From the NCBI GenBank assembly GCA_963794745.1, contig CAWCEZ010000006.1, positions 403,647 through 467,646 on the forward strand: a stretch of 64,000 nucleotides of DNA, given 5' to 3'. Below the pieces are notes generated by a model that was not told the origin of the DNA, ran no database searches, and saw only the letters and a program-made list of their open reading frames with translations. The translations under genes were made by a program, and so were the position numbers. This DNA is from Fen-671 sp963794745. GTDB lineage: Bacteria > Actinomycetota > Acidimicrobiia > Acidimicrobiales > Palsa-688. Below are positions 52,395 through 62,516 of this stretch, one piece after another (position 1 is the first letter of the stretch; each line of letters opens with the position of its first letter).

Positions 52395-53815
52395 CGCGCG
52401 GTCCCGCCGATAGTCAAGGCCCGCACACGCAGCGTCGGCTGGCCCACGCCGACCGGGACACCCTGGCCCTGCTTGCCGCACGTGCCGGGCCAGCCCATTG
52501 CGAAGTCGTTGCCGATGACGTCGATGTCCATAAGCGCCTGCGGGCCGTTGCCGATCAGGTTCGCGTCCCGGATGGGCTCGGTCAGCTGGCCGTCTTCGAT
52601 CAGGTAGGCCTCGGTCATCCCGAACACGAAGTCGCCGGTGGCGGTGTTCACCTGGCCACCGCCGAGCTTGGCCACGTAGACGCCGTGCGGGGTCTGGCGG
52701 ATGATCTCTTCAGGGCTCTCTTCGCCGTTCATGAGGAAGGTGTTGGTCATGCGCACCATCGGGAGGTGCTGGTAGCTCTGGCGCCTGCCGTTGGAGGGCG
52801 TGGGTCGCCCTTCCTTCTTTGCCCGCATCCAGTCCCACATGTAGTCGGTGAGGACCCCGTTCTCGATCAGGACGTTGCGGGAGGTCGGGTGGCCCTCGTC
52901 GTCGATGGCAAGTGCGCCCCATTCATGGCTCATCGTCCCGTCGTCCACGAGGGTGACGAGCGGGCTCGCGACCTCCTCGCCCACCCTCCCCGTGAAAACC
53001 GAGACGGCCTTGGCAATGTGGTCCGCCTCCAGGCCGTGGCCACAGGCCTCATGGAACAGGACTCCCCCGCTGCCCGCCTGGATCACCACAGGCATCGTCC
53101 CGGACGGCGCCGGCCGCGCCTTCAGCTTCAGCAGGGCGCGATCGGCGGCCGAGCGCGCAAGATCCTCCACGTCATAGCGGTTGAACATCTCGAAGCCCAT
53201 CGTCAACCCGACGGCCTCGCCGCCGGTTTGCATCCCGGTGTCGCCATTTGCGACGACGTTGGCGCCGAAACGCACGCGTACCTGGTCGTCGCTTGCGAAA
53301 ACGCCTTCTGAGTTGGCAACCAAGACCTGTCGGCGGCTATCTCTGTAGTTGGCGTTGACCTGGCGGACGGCGCCTCCGGCTGAGCGCGCGGCGGCATCGG
53401 CTCGGCGCAGCAGATCCACCTTGTCGGCCTTGCCAACGCTGGACGGCAGCACCTCGACCGGAGACGGGCTGTGCGGCGCGGAGCGAGAAAGCGCAACTTC
53501 GCGAACCCCTCCCCCGCCGCCACGTGCCGCCCCGGCAGCGACCTCTGCTGCAGCAAGCAGGCCCCGCTCCGAGAGGTCAGCCGTATGGGCGAAACCGGTC
53601 GTATTGCCCACCACGACCCGGATCCCAGCGCCGCGCTCTCTGCCGGAACTGATGTCTTCGATGCGGCCATCGTCGAGCGCGACCACCGAGCCACGCCGGT
53701 CCTCGGCAAAAACCTCGGCGAACTCACCACCTGTGGCCAGGGCCTCTCGTAGCACCCGGGCTACGACAGCTTCATCGATCAAAGCTTGAGTGCTTGGGGT
53801 TTCAGTTGCAGTCAT
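52391..53815 (-). CDS. tldD: TldD-type zinc metalloprotease subunit
   Basis: Catalytic subunit of TldD/E. 474 residues. The zinc-binding motif HEACGHGLEADHI (HExxxH) sits near residue 255 within VVIQAGSGGVLFHEACGHGL. Conserved surroundings: SGRERGAGIRVVVGNTTGFA, DYMWDWMRAKKEGRPTPSNG, RRQSYQHLPMVRMTNTFLMN, GGQVNTATGDFVFGMTEAYL, WPGTCGKQGQGVPVGVGQPT. Such pairs mature microcin-type peptides or act in general peptide turnover. First gene of the tldD-tldE operon, divergent from dxs. Confidence 0.9.
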   Translation of the reverse strand: MTATETPSTQALIDEAVVARVLREALATGGEFAEVFAEDRRGSVVALDDGRIEDISSGRERGAGIRVVVGNTTGFAHTADLSERGLLAAAEVAAGAARGGGGGVREVALSRSAPHSPSPVEVLPSSVGKADKVDLLRRADAAARSAGGAVRQVNANYRDSRRQVLVANSEGVFASDDQVRVRFGANVVANGDTGMQTGGEAVGLTMGFEMFNRYDVEDLARSAADRALLKLKARPAPSGTMPVVIQAGSGGVLFHEACGHGLEADHIAKAVSVFTGRVGEEVASPLVTLVDDGTMSHEWGALAIDDEGHPTSRNVLIENGVLTDYMWDWMRAKKEGRPTPSNGRRQSYQHLPMVRMTNTFLMNGEESPEEIIRQTPHGVYVAKLGGGQVNTATGDFVFGMTEAYLIEDGQLTEPIRDANLIGNGPQALMDIDVIGNDFAMGWPGTCGKQGQGVPVGVGQPTLRVRALTIGGTAR

Positions 53816-53927
53816 GGTGCTGTCCAGGGTACTTGGCCCTGCGCAGGATGCGTACGAGCGCAGCCGCCCGGGAGTTCACGCCTGGGGAGCAGTACCGCCA
53901 GCAGGAGACAAGAGGTAACTTTGAAGG

Positions 53928-55890
53928 GTGCTGCTGGAGACCATCAACGGCCCGAGCGACCTGCGCCGGCTGGATCTGGAGCAACTGACGGCCCTGGCGG
54001 CCGAGATCCGCGAGTTCATCGTCCAGGCGGTGTCGGCGAGCACCGGGCACCTAGGGAGCAACCTCGGGGTCGTCGAGCTGACGCTCGCCGTGCACCGAGT
54101 TTTCAATTCGCCCCGTGACAGCCTCATCTGGGACACCGGGCACCAGGCCTACGTCCACAAGCTGCTGACCGGGCGCCGCGAGATGTTCACGACGCTGCGC
54201 CAAGCCGACGGCCTGTCGGGTTACCCCTCACGAGAAGAGTCCGTGCACGACTGGGTGGAAAACAGCCACGCGTCGACGGCCCTTTGTTACGCTCACGGCC
54301 TCGCGGCCGCAGTGGCCCGCAGCGCCAACCCTCGCCGCCACGTGGTGGCAATAGTCGGCGACGGGCCCTTACCGGAGGAATGGCTTACGAGGGCCTCAAC
54401 AATTTGGGCCACAGCGGCTCACGCGTCATCGTCATTTTGAACGACAACGGCCGCTCCTACGCGCCAACCGTGTCGCGGCTTTCCGAAAGCCTCACGCGGA
54501 TAAGGCTGCACCCCGGTGTCAGTTCCGCGAGGCGCCGCATAGAAGGTGCCGTCCGCGAGCTCCCGGGCGTCGGCAACCTTGCCTATTCGAGCCTGCAAGG
54601 CGTTTATTCGGCGATCAGAGAAGTCATAGAGCCGCCGGCATTTTTCGAGACGCTCGGTGTGCGCTATGTCGGCCCCCTCGACGGGCACGACATCGCAGGT
54701 TTGGAACAGGCGCTCCGCCAGGCCGCCACCCACGACGGCCCCATTGTCGTGCACGTCCATACCCAAAAAGGGCGCGGCTATGGGCCGGCGGAGGACGACG
54801 AAGAAAAATGCTTGCACGACGCTGGTTCTTTCGACCCTGTCACCGGCCCGTCCGCGTCGTCCAGGGCCATCAAGGGCTATACGCTCGCGTTCAGCGAAGC
54901 GATAACCGAAATAGCCGCACGCCGTGACGAGGTCGTCGCAATTACAGCCGCAATGCCTGGGCCTACTGGCCTGCTGCCCTTCGAGCAACGGTGGCCGGAC
55001 CGGTTTTTCGACGTCGGTATCGCCGAGCAAGCAGCAGTAACCTCGGCGGCGGGCATGGCCATGGGAGGGCTGCGCCCGGTGGTGGCCGTTTACTCGACAT
55101 TTTTCAGCCGGGCGTTCGACCAGGCCAACTTGGATGTGGGCCTCCACGGCCTGCCAGTGGTCTTCGCGCTCGACCGGGCCGGTATCACGGGGGAGGACGG
55201 CCCAGTGCCCACGGGATCCTCGACATGGCGCTTTGCCTGAACATCCCCGGGATGACCATCTTTGCCCCCTCTTCGGCACAGGAGCTGAAAGTCATGTTGG
55301 CAACGGCTCTGGAGCTCTCGGGCCCAGCCGTTGTCCGCTACCCGAAGACGGCCGCCCGGCAGGTCCCGGCCAGCCAGGTCGGCAATGGTCTGTGCGCCAG
55401 GCTGGTGCGCTCGGGCGACGGGTCGGTCTGCATCCTGGCGGTCGGCAAGTTGCTCGAGGCCGCCGAGGAAGCGGCCGCGCTCCTCGCCGGCGAGGGGGTC
55501 GAGGCGACCCTTTGGGACGTGAGGGTCGTGCGCCCGCTCGACCCGGCCATGATCGCGGATGCCGGGCGGCACAGCTTCGTCGTGACGGTAGAGGACGGGA
55601 TCCGCAATGGGGGGGCCGGTAACTTCATCGCCGACGCCATCGCCGACCTCAACGCCACCCGCCAGAGCCCTCCGGTACTCACCCTCGGGGTGCCTACGGC
55701 GTATATCCCGCACGGCAAGGCAGACCGGATCCTCGGTCAGCTCGGCCTCGACGGCCCAGGGATCGCAGCCTCGATATTCAAGGTCGTCGAACGGGTGCCT
55801 GGGATGCAGTCGCCCGCCGGCCTGCGGGTCGAAGACATTACCGTGGATGAGCGCACGGCCGTTCAGGCGGACGCTGCCACGCGGGGCTGA
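53928..55890 (+). CDS. dxs: 1-deoxy-D-xylulose-5-phosphate synthase, two frameshifts
   Basis: Thiamine-diphosphate enzyme that condenses pyruvate and glyceraldehyde-3-phosphate, first step of the MEP isoprenoid pathway. GTG 53928. The ThDP motif VGDG is at 54356; the frame breaks right after it, where one G is missing (restored GALTGGMAYEGLNNLGHSGS). The transketolase central domain has DVGIAEQAAVTSAAGMAMGG and FALDRAGITGEDGP; a second break near 55203 (one missing C) restores SAHGILDMALCLNIPGMTIF and VVRYPKTAA. The C-terminal domain ends near VVERVPG with a short tail. Two deletions in G/C runs of an essential gene point to sequencing errors. Confidence 0.9.
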
Positions 55891-56007
55891 GTACCCCGGC
55901 TGTGAGCCTCATAGGTGCTCTTGTGCGCTGAGATGGCGTGAAATATAGTGAGGGCTGCAGCCACTCTCTTCCCCCTCCTGCACCTTCGGCTCGCCTGGGA
56001 GGCTCAC

Positions 56008-56466
56008 ATGTACCCGCAGCTTTGTTTTGCCCCCGAGTTCATTCACGTCCACGCGTGGCCTGACGAGGTCCTCGACGAGCTCGGCTTCGACCCACGCTCG
56101 GCATACGTCGAGGAGTACTGGTTGGGGATCCTCGGCCCCTCGACGGTGTGGCTCCTTCGCCGGCTCGCAGCGGGCTTCGAGTTCAGCCCTTCCGGCTTCG
56201 ACCTCGACCTGGCTGAAACGGCTCGGTCGCTCGGCCTCGGCGACCGCAGCGGACGGCATTCCCCCTTCGTCCGGGCCATCAACCGCACCGTCCAGTTCGG
56301 CCTCGCCCGCCTCACTGGCCCCGTGGAGCTGTCCGTACGACGACGTCTGCCTTCCCTCAACAGAGGGCAGCTCAACCGGCTCTCGCCCGCCCAGCAGTTG
56401 CGCCACGCAGCATGGCAGGAGGAGCAAATGCTGGCTCTCGGCAGCGAGCAGGCCTTGGCCCGTTAG
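56008..56466 (+). CDS. Conserved hypothetical protein
   Basis: 152 residues from ATG 56008 (an upstream GTG at 55948 adds 20 residues). Compact acidic N-terminus EFIHVHAWPDEVLDELGFDP with SAYVEEYWLGILGPSTVWLL, then RSPFVRAINRTVQFGLARLT-like text and ELSVRRRLPSLNRGQLNRLS. The pattern (one-domain protein ending in a basic 'R.LP.L...QL.RLP' motif) is a conserved actinobacterial hypothetical; function unknown. The downstream hydrolase starts 11 bp after its stop, so they form an operon. Confidence 0.65.
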   Translation: MYPQLCFAPEFIHVHAWPDEVLDELGFDPRSAYVEEYWLGILGPSTVWLLRRLAAGFEFSPSGFDLDLAETARSLGLGDRSGRHSPFVRAINRTVQFGLARLTGPVELSVRRRLPSLNRGQLNRLSPAQQLRHAAWQEEQMLALGSEQALAR

Positions 56467-56477
56467 CCTGGCGAGCC

Positions 56478-57353
56478 TTGACAACCTCGTCGGGTACCCA
56501 GCCCGTCCACCAAGGCCGAGCAGTGCGCTGCGCGACGGCCCCGGAGACCTGGGCCTGGGAGGTCCCGGGCCCTGCGGGGGCGCCCGACGTGCTGCTCGTC
56601 CACGGTTGGATGGCGACAGCAGCCCTCAACTGGTACGGCTCTCTCGATCACCTCGGCCGGTCCTTCCACACGGTCGCCCCCAACCTGCGGGGCCATGGCC
56701 GCCTGGGCCGTGCGGCTCAGCACTTCAGTGTCGAAGCGAGCGCTGACGACCTGGCCGAGCTGATAGACGCCCTCCCCTTGGAGAGGCCCATAATCATTGG
56801 CTATTCCATGGGCGGGGCCGTCGCGCAAGTGCTTGCGAAGAACCACCGCGAACTGATCGGTGGGATCGTGCTTTGTGCCACGGCCGCTTCGTTTGCAAGG
56901 CACCACGAGCTCCGGCCCGTGGTACGCGTGGTCAGCAAGATCGCCGCCGCCGGCTCGAGGAGGTACCCCGACGCGGCAGAAGGTCTTCTCCACTGGCAGA
57001 TAGCAAGACATGACCGCACCGCGGGAAGCCGTGGGCAGAGCCCGATGGGCAACACAATGGAGTGGGCAATGGCAGAGCGCTCAGAGTCGGACTTGGCAAC
57101 CTTCATCGAGGCCGGTGCGGCGCTCAACGCCTACGACAGCAGCGACTGGCTACCGGACCTGAAAGTGCCGGCGGCTGTCGTCATCACGTCCCGAGACCGC
57201 ACGGTTGTGCCGTGGCGTCAAGAAGCACTTGCCGCCCTCATCCCAGGGGCCCGGCGCTACGTGGTCGATGCCGGCCACGACGTCGTGGTCGCCGCTCCTG
57301 AGCTTCTCTTGCCGGTCCTGGTCAAGGCTTGCCAGGAGCTCGTCGACCCGTAA
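56478..57353 (+). CDS. Alpha/beta hydrolase fold protein
   Basis: About 290 residues from TTG 56478 (GTG 56523 is an alternative). Oxyanion motif LLVHGWMATAALNWY, nucleophile elbow IIIGYSMGGAVAQVLAKN (Ser), acid in AVVITSRDRTVVPWRQEALA (Asp), and catalytic His in YVVDAGHDVVVAAPELL. A cap region with RHHELRPVVRVVSKIAAAGS lies between. Likely a cytosolic esterase or lipase-like enzyme; substrate not inferable. Follows the conserved hypothetical gene in the same operon. Confidence 0.8.
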   Translation: MTTSSGTQPVHQGRAVRCATAPETWAWEVPGPAGAPDVLLVHGWMATAALNWYGSLDHLGRSFHTVAPNLRGHGRLGRAAQHFSVEASADDLAELIDALPLERPIIIGYSMGGAVAQVLAKNHRELIGGIVLCATAASFARHHELRPVVRVVSKIAAAGSRRYPDAAEGLLHWQIARHDRTAGSRGQSPMGNTMEWAMAERSESDLATFIEAGAALNAYDSSDWLPDLKVPAAVVITSRDRTVVPWRQEALAALIPGARRYVVDAGHDVVVAAPELLLPVLVKACQELVDP

Positions 57354-57363
57354 GCCCTGTGCC

Positions 57364-58020
57364 TCAACGCAGCGAAGCGGATACCTCACCGGCTGCGTCG
57401 ACGACGAGGGCCGCGTAGCGCTCGCCGGGCGCCCGGCTGGTCCGTTCGATCGGCCCGGAAACCGACAGGGCAGCCACGACAGCACCGTCCAGGAAAACCG
57501 GCGCACTTACCGAGGCCACGCCCAACTCCCGCTCTTCGACGCTCTCGGTCCATCCCCGGGCTAAGGTCTCGGGCTCGCCGGAGAGCACTCTGCCGGCTGA
57601 ACCCTTGTCCATTGGCAACGACGCCCCGACCGCGACGATGGTGCGCAGGCTGTGCGGCGACTCGAGCGAGACGATACAGACACGGTGCCCACCTTCTGAA
57701 ACAAAAAGCTGCACGCTTTCACCTGTCCTGTCCCTGAGGCGCTCGAGGGCCGGGCCGGCCGCCTGGGCCAGACCGAGCCGGCGCTGCCCGGCGAGGCGGC
57801 CGAGCTCGACGAGGCGCCCACCGAGGCGGTAGGTGCTACCGCCGTCTTTTTCGACCAGGCCATGTGCCGCCAAGGCTGTGGCCAAACGGTACGTCGTGGC
57901 TCGAGGAAGGCCCGTGCGCGCGACCAGCCCGGCAAGGCTCAGAGGCCCGGCGGCAGCGAGGCTGTCGAGGACGCTAATAGCCTTGCCGAGCGACCCTGCC
58001 CCTTGTACACTGTCTCTCAT
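57364..58020 (-). CDS. IclR-family regulator of leucine genes (LtbR/NdgR type)
   Basis: 218 residues from ATG 58020. N-terminal winged helix GSLGKAISVLDSLAAAGPLS, LAGLVARTGLPRATTYRLAT, then the IclR effector domain with GESVQLFVSEGGHRVCIVSL, GASLPMDKGSAGRVL and ELGVASVSAPVFLDGAVVAA. It is short for IclR, as in the LtbR/NdgR group that controls leuCD in actinobacteria. Divergent from leuC with a perfect palindrome in the 83-bp gap, which supports that assignment. Autoregulation is likely. Confidence 0.85.
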   Translation of the reverse strand: MRDSVQGAGSLGKAISVLDSLAAAGPLSLAGLVARTGLPRATTYRLATALAAHGLVEKDGGSTYRLGGRLVELGRLAGQRRLGLAQAAGPALERLRDRTGESVQLFVSEGGHRVCIVSLESPHSLRTIVAVGASLPMDKGSAGRVLSGEPETLARGWTESVEERELGVASVSAPVFLDGAVVAALSVSGPIERTSRAPGERYAALVVDAAGEVSASLR

Positions 58021-58029
58021 AACGAGATA

Positions 58030-58050
58030 GTATCCCACTATGTGGGACAC
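58030..58050. promoter_or_regulatory. Palindrome between ltbR-like gene and leuC
   Basis: TCCCAC-TAT-GTGGGA (58033-58047) is a perfect 6-bp-arm palindrome, extended by GT/AC at its outer ends. It begins 10 bp from the regulator's start codon and 54 bp from leuC. A nearby TCTCATAACGAGA (58013-58025) is a weaker second dyad. Probable IclR-type operator. Confidence 0.65.
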
Positions 58051-58103
58051 CCACAAGCGCAGGATCCACGACAGTTGAGACGGCCCGGTCTCAAGGAGGC
58101 GAA

Positions 58104-59519
58104 GTGAGCACCACAGGCTCGGCGGCCACGTTGGCCGAAAAGGTATGGCAGCGCCATGTAGTCCGCTCCGGCGACGGCGAACCCGACCTGCTCTACATCG
58201 ACCTTCACCTGGTCCACGAGGTGACCTCCCCACAGGCCTTCGACGGCATACGCCTGGCTGGGCGCGCAGTGCGCCGGCCCGAACTGACCGTCGCCACCAT
58301 GGACCACAATGTGCCTACAACGGCACTCAACGAGCCCCTCAGCGACCCCATTTCGGCTCGTCAGATGGAGGTGCTCGCGAGCAACTGCGCCGAGTTTGGG
58401 ATCAGGTTGTTCGCGATGGGCGACGCCAACCAAGGGATCGTCCACATCATCGGGCCTGAGCTCGGCCTCACCCAGCCCGGGATGACTGTGGTGTGCGGCG
58501 ATAGCCATACCTCTACACACGGTGCCTTTGGAGCGCTCGCCTTCGGTATCGGCACGAGCGAGGTCGAACACGTCCTGGCGACGCAGACACTCCCCCAGGC
58601 ACGCCCGCAGACTATGGCGGTAACGGTCGACGGAGACCTCCCGCTGGGGGTCACCGCAAAGGACATTGTGTTGGCGATAATCGGCCGCCTTGGCACCGGT
58701 GGCGGGATCGGCCACGTGATCGAATACCGCGGCTCAGCGATCAAGGCACTGTCCATGGAGGGCCGGATGACAGTCTGCAACATGTCCATCGAAGCAGGTG
58801 CGAGGGCCGGGATGGTTGCGCCGGACGATACGACTTTTTCCTACATCGAGGGACGCCAGTACGCGCCGAAAGGGCACGATTGGGAAGCGGCTCTGGACGA
58901 CTGGCGTTCGCTCGCGACTGACGACGGTGCGCGTTTTGACAAGCATGTCGAAATTGACGCGAGCTCCCTTGCACCCCACGTGACTTGGGGCACCAACCCC
59001 GGCCAGGTGGTGCGCCTCGACGGGGCCGTACCGGACCCCGACAGCTTTTCCGAACCTGCAGCCCGCGAATCGGGCGAGCACGCGTTGGCCTACATGGGGC
59101 TACAGGCGGGCACTCCGATGCGCGAAGTAAAGGTGGACACGGTATTTATCGGGTCCTGCACCAACGCGCGGATCGAAGACTTGCGCCTGGCTGCCTCCGT
59201 CCTGCAAGGGCACACGGTTGCCCCAGGGCTTCGAGCCTTAGTCGTACCGGGTTCGGGCCAAGTCAAGATCCAGGCTGAAAAAGAAGGGCTGGACACCGTA
59301 TTTATCACCGCCGGGTTCGAGTGGCGCAACCCCGGTTGCTCCATGTGCCTCGCGATGAACCCCGACAAGCTCGCACCCGGCGAGCGTTGTGCCTCTACTT
59401 CCAACAGGAATTTCGAAGGACGTCAGGGCCGCGGAGGCCGCACTCACCTGGTATCTCCGGCCGTCGCCGCAGCAACCGCTGTGGCGGGCCATTTCGCTTC
59501 CCCGGAGGATCTGCAATGA
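58104..59519 (+). CDS. leuC: 3-isopropylmalate dehydratase large subunit
   Basis: Isomerises 2- to 3-isopropylmalate in leucine synthesis, together with LeuD. 471 residues, intact. Aconitase-type features: LYIDLHLVHEVTSPQAFDGI, TVATMDHNVPT, MTVVCGDSHTSTHGAFGALA (first cluster Cys), VFIGSCTNARIEDLRLAASV (second), GFEWRNPGCSMCLAMNPDKL (third), and ASTSNRNFEGRQGRGGRTHL. GTG-type start at 58104 follows GGAGG. Its stop overlaps the leuD ATG (ATGA). Confidence 0.97.
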   Translation: MSTTGSAATLAEKVWQRHVVRSGDGEPDLLYIDLHLVHEVTSPQAFDGIRLAGRAVRRPELTVATMDHNVPTTALNEPLSDPISARQMEVLASNCAEFGIRLFAMGDANQGIVHIIGPELGLTQPGMTVVCGDSHTSTHGAFGALAFGIGTSEVEHVLATQTLPQARPQTMAVTVDGDLPLGVTAKDIVLAIIGRLGTGGGIGHVIEYRGSAIKALSMEGRMTVCNMSIEAGARAGMVAPDDTTFSYIEGRQYAPKGHDWEAALDDWRSLATDDGARFDKHVEIDASSLAPHVTWGTNPGQVVRLDGAVPDPDSFSEPAARESGEHALAYMGLQAGTPMREVKVDTVFIGSCTNARIEDLRLAASVLQGHTVAPGLRALVVPGSGQVKIQAEKEGLDTVFITAGFEWRNPGCSMCLAMNPDKLAPGERCASTSNRNFEGRQGRGGRTHLVSPAVAAATAVAGHFASPEDLQ

Positions 59520-60111
59520 AACCGGTAAGAGTCATCACGGGCCGAGCCGTGCCACTGGACCGCAGCGACGTCGACACCGATCAAATAATCCCCGCATCAT
59601 GGCTCAAAAAAGTAGAGCGGACCGGGTTCGGGCAGGGCCTCTTCTCGGAGTGGCGTGACGACAGGGACTTCGTGTTGAACAAGCCTGAATATGCAGGCGC
59701 CACGATATTGGTGGCCGGCCCCAACTTCGGGACCGGTTCCTCGCGCGAGCACGCAGTCTGGCCCTTACCGACTACGGCTTCGAGGCCGTGATCTCCCCCC
59801 GTTTCGGCGACATTTTCCGCAACAACTCCACCAAAGCAGGTCTCCTACCCGTGCAGGTCTCCCCAGAGGTGGGCAAGGCGTTGCTGGAGGCGGTCGAAGC
59901 CAACCCGTCCCTCGACATCACCATCGACCTGGAGTACCTCCGCTTGGAGGCACCGGCGGCCGGCATCGAGGCAAGCTTCCCCCTCGACCCTTTCACCCAA
60001 CACCGCTTGCTCGAGGGCCTCGACGACATAGGGCTCACATTGCGCTTCGAAGCGGAGATCGACGCGTACGAGCCGGCTCGGCCGTCCTGGCTGCCGGCGG
60101 TCACCGCTTAG
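59516..60111 (+). CDS. leuD: 3-isopropylmalate dehydratase small subunit, one frameshift
   Basis: Swivel-domain partner of LeuC. About 199 residues after repair: DRSDVDTDQIIPASWLKKVE, GATILVAGPNFGTGSSREHA. Then a missing G in a TGGG-CCC run at about 59761 gives an early stop. The other frame continues ALTDYGFEAVISPRFGDIFR, NNSTKAGLLPVQVS and the C-terminal PFTQHRLLEGLDDIGLTL. The break is in an invariant segment (HAVWALxDYGF), so it is most likely a sequencing error. Translationally coupled to leuC. Confidence 0.93.
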
Positions 60112-60332
60112 GCCCGCTCCTGGCGGTCGTGCCCGTCGGGTTTGCCGTCGCCTCGCGGCGCACGTCTGGTGACGATCCCGCCAGGAACGGGCCCGCCCCA
60201 CAGCCGTACGTCCGCCCGTCAGACCGCACTCGAGTACCAGGAATAGAACAAGAACGCATCTAACGGCTTGAGATAGTATGAACAGACGCCGCCCCAGGTC
60301 TAGCCCGGAGCAAGCTGATATGCTGCTTCATT

Positions 60333-60409
60333 AGCGGGGTGGAGCAGTCAGGTAGCTCGTTGGGCTCATAACCCAGAGGTCGCTGGTTCAAATCCAGCCC
60401 CCGCCACCA
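60333..60409 (+). tRNA. Initiator tRNA-Met (CAT)
   Basis: Starts AGCGGGGTGGAGCAG and carries the anticodon loop CTCATAA in stem TTGGG/CCCAG, T-arm GCTGGTTCAAATCCAGC and encoded CCA. Six acceptor pairs form but positions 1 and 72 (A and C) do not pair, the mark of an initiator tRNA; the anticodon stem has the G-rich (GGG/CCC) segment typical of initiators. Confidence 0.93.
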
Positions 60410-60921
60410 CGTCCGGCTGTTCGTCGCGCCTCTCTGCGCACACACCCTTCAATGACCAGCTCTTTTCGGACCGTTTCCCGCGTTATCCACAGGTTTCTCG
60501 GGCGTTTTTCTCGGGACCTTCTCAAGTCTTGCGTACGCAGCATATGCAGCGTGGCGCACCTCGAGTGGCCCACACGCTGCACCTTTCCGGCGGAGGCGCG
60601 CTCCGAGGCGGCAATACATAGGGCAGCCCAACGCATGCGCTATGCAGTTGCTCTACTCATCCCCCTCTCCCCTCATGTGGCAGCGGACGAGGTGATCCGG
60701 AACGTACGTGTGCTGCCCCACGCGTCGAACCCAGACCTGCGGAGTCTGCGTGGGGTGTCCGTAGGCGTACATAGTTGTTCAAAAATGCCTGTGGTTACTG
60801 GGTTTCTCCTTCAACCGCGTTCACAGCTGTTCGCCCGCGTAAGCGTTCTATGGCTCCGCGTTTGGCTCCGCGACCGACGCAGATCCATCGTTTCTGGCGA
60901 GTCGAGCGACCGCCGCCAGGG
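60410..60921. other. Intergenic stretch downstream of tRNA-fMet
   Basis: No protein with recognisable motifs on either strand. A lone TTATCCACA occurs at 60483-60491. CTCCGCGTTTGGCTCCGCG near 60850 is a short direct repeat. I see no RNA gene. Confidence 0.45.
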
Positions 60922-62397
60922 TCAAGGCGACCACCAGTCGAACTGCTGCATCCAGGGGATCTGGCCGTAGTAGCCGATCCCGAGCGAATCACCGTCAGGC
61001 TCGTACGCGCTCTGCCACTGCGCCTCGGAATAGAGGGGCCCGCGACCTCGACCGGGGACCCGCCGGCAACGACCACGAGCCAGAGAGCATCCTGCTTCAC
61101 GAACAGCAGGTCACTCCCGTTGCGGGACCAGACCGGCACCGACGCACCGCTGATGCCGTCGATGCGCCGCGAGGTATGCGTACGCGAGCCCCACACCAAG
61201 AGATCGTGCGCCTCGTACCACGCCAGCGATGGTCAGCCGCCGTTAATGCGATCGGGGCCTTGACGTAGGCCAGGTACGCCCCGTCGGGCGACCAGGCCGG
61301 GTCGAGCGTGACCCCCGGGCCGGGGCGCCGGCCGGAGGATGGGTGAAACAAGGTTTGCCGCAACTCTGAGGGTCAGGACCCGTCCAGGTCGATGCCCCGG
61401 GGACGGGGGTGCACGTCCGGGACGAAAGCTGGCAGGTTTCCACCTGCTTGCCCGACCCGATCTCCCGCCCGCCGGTGCTCTCGACGATCGCCAACGAGCC
61501 GCTCCGGGTGGCGGCGAGCGCGACCGTTTCGCCGTCCGAGAGGGTTGCGCCGATCAGGTGAGGCCGGGCACCTGGCCCGCTAACGACCTCGAGCGGAGTG
61601 TCGTCGTTGTTGTGGGTCATCCCGCTCGAGAACACCCAGAACCCGATGCCCCAGCCCGGCACCCAGCCGGCGAGGTCGGCGATGACGTCTCGCCCGCCGC
61701 ACCCTGTGCAGATGTTGGGCAGGGTCTCCGTGTTCTTGATATCGAACCAGGTCGTAGGGCCTCCCCCGCCGATCGGGTACGCGCGGACGGCTGAGCTCCC
61801 GTCGGGGCCAAAGTCGACCGTCGATACGGCGACCACCGCGCCCGAGGGGGACCACAAGGCGTCCACGACGTAGCCTCTAGCAAGCTTGCCCGGCGGCAGG
61901 GTGAACAACTGACGGATGGCTCCCTCCGGCGACACCACGTCCACGGCGTTGGCCCGCTGGCCGACCTGGGTGACGACGGCCAGGAAGTCAGCTGTCGGGC
62001 TCCAGGCCACGTCGCCGACACCCCCGACGGGCACGTCGCTCAACAAATGGGCACCCGTGCCGTCGCCGTGGGCCAGCCAGAGCTCGGCCTGGTACGAAGT
62101 GTTGGTCGAGCGGACGGCGATGTAAGCGAGCCAACGCCCGTCGTGGGACAACATCGGCGAGAACGGTTCGAACCCGGACGGCACCGGCAGTTCCCGCAGG
62201 GTGCCGGACGTCCCGTCCAGCGACCAGACTCTGTCGCTCGAGATGAAAGCCAGCTCACCCTGTCCGCTGAACGCAGGCATATTGACTTTCGGCTGCCCAG
62301 CTCCCTCAGCTCCTGCCGAGGCGGCCCATGGGACGATGAGGGCAGCGCCAAGGAGCGTCACCACGACCGGTGTGACTCCTCGCCGATGCCAGCCCAT
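60922..62397 (-). CDS. Exported TolB/WD40-like beta-propeller protein, several frameshifts
   Basis: About 490 residues. Signal peptide VTPVVVTLLGAALIVPWAAS AGAEG. Repeated blades: GELAFISSDRVWSLDGTSGT, LSHDGRWLAYIAVRS, DVAWSPTADFLAVVTQVGQR, ALWSPSGAVVAVSTVDFGPD, then after shifts near 61280 PAWSPDGAYLAYVKAPIALT, VPVWSRNGSDLLFVKQDALW, and near 61045 YSEAQWQSAYEPDGDSLGIG, ending WMQQFDWWSP at TGA 60922. The W-S-P-D-G signature marks TolB-type blades. Location outside the membrane; no partner evident. Confidence 0.75.
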
Positions 62398-62516
62398 GAC
62401 CCGATAACTCGGCGAGGGCGCGCTGAGTTCCCATCCATAGCCCGGTGCTGGCCTGACGGGCCGGGCCTATCCTAATCAGCAGCTCTAGGCGTCACCCCCT
62501 CAAGTAGTATCGGGCG

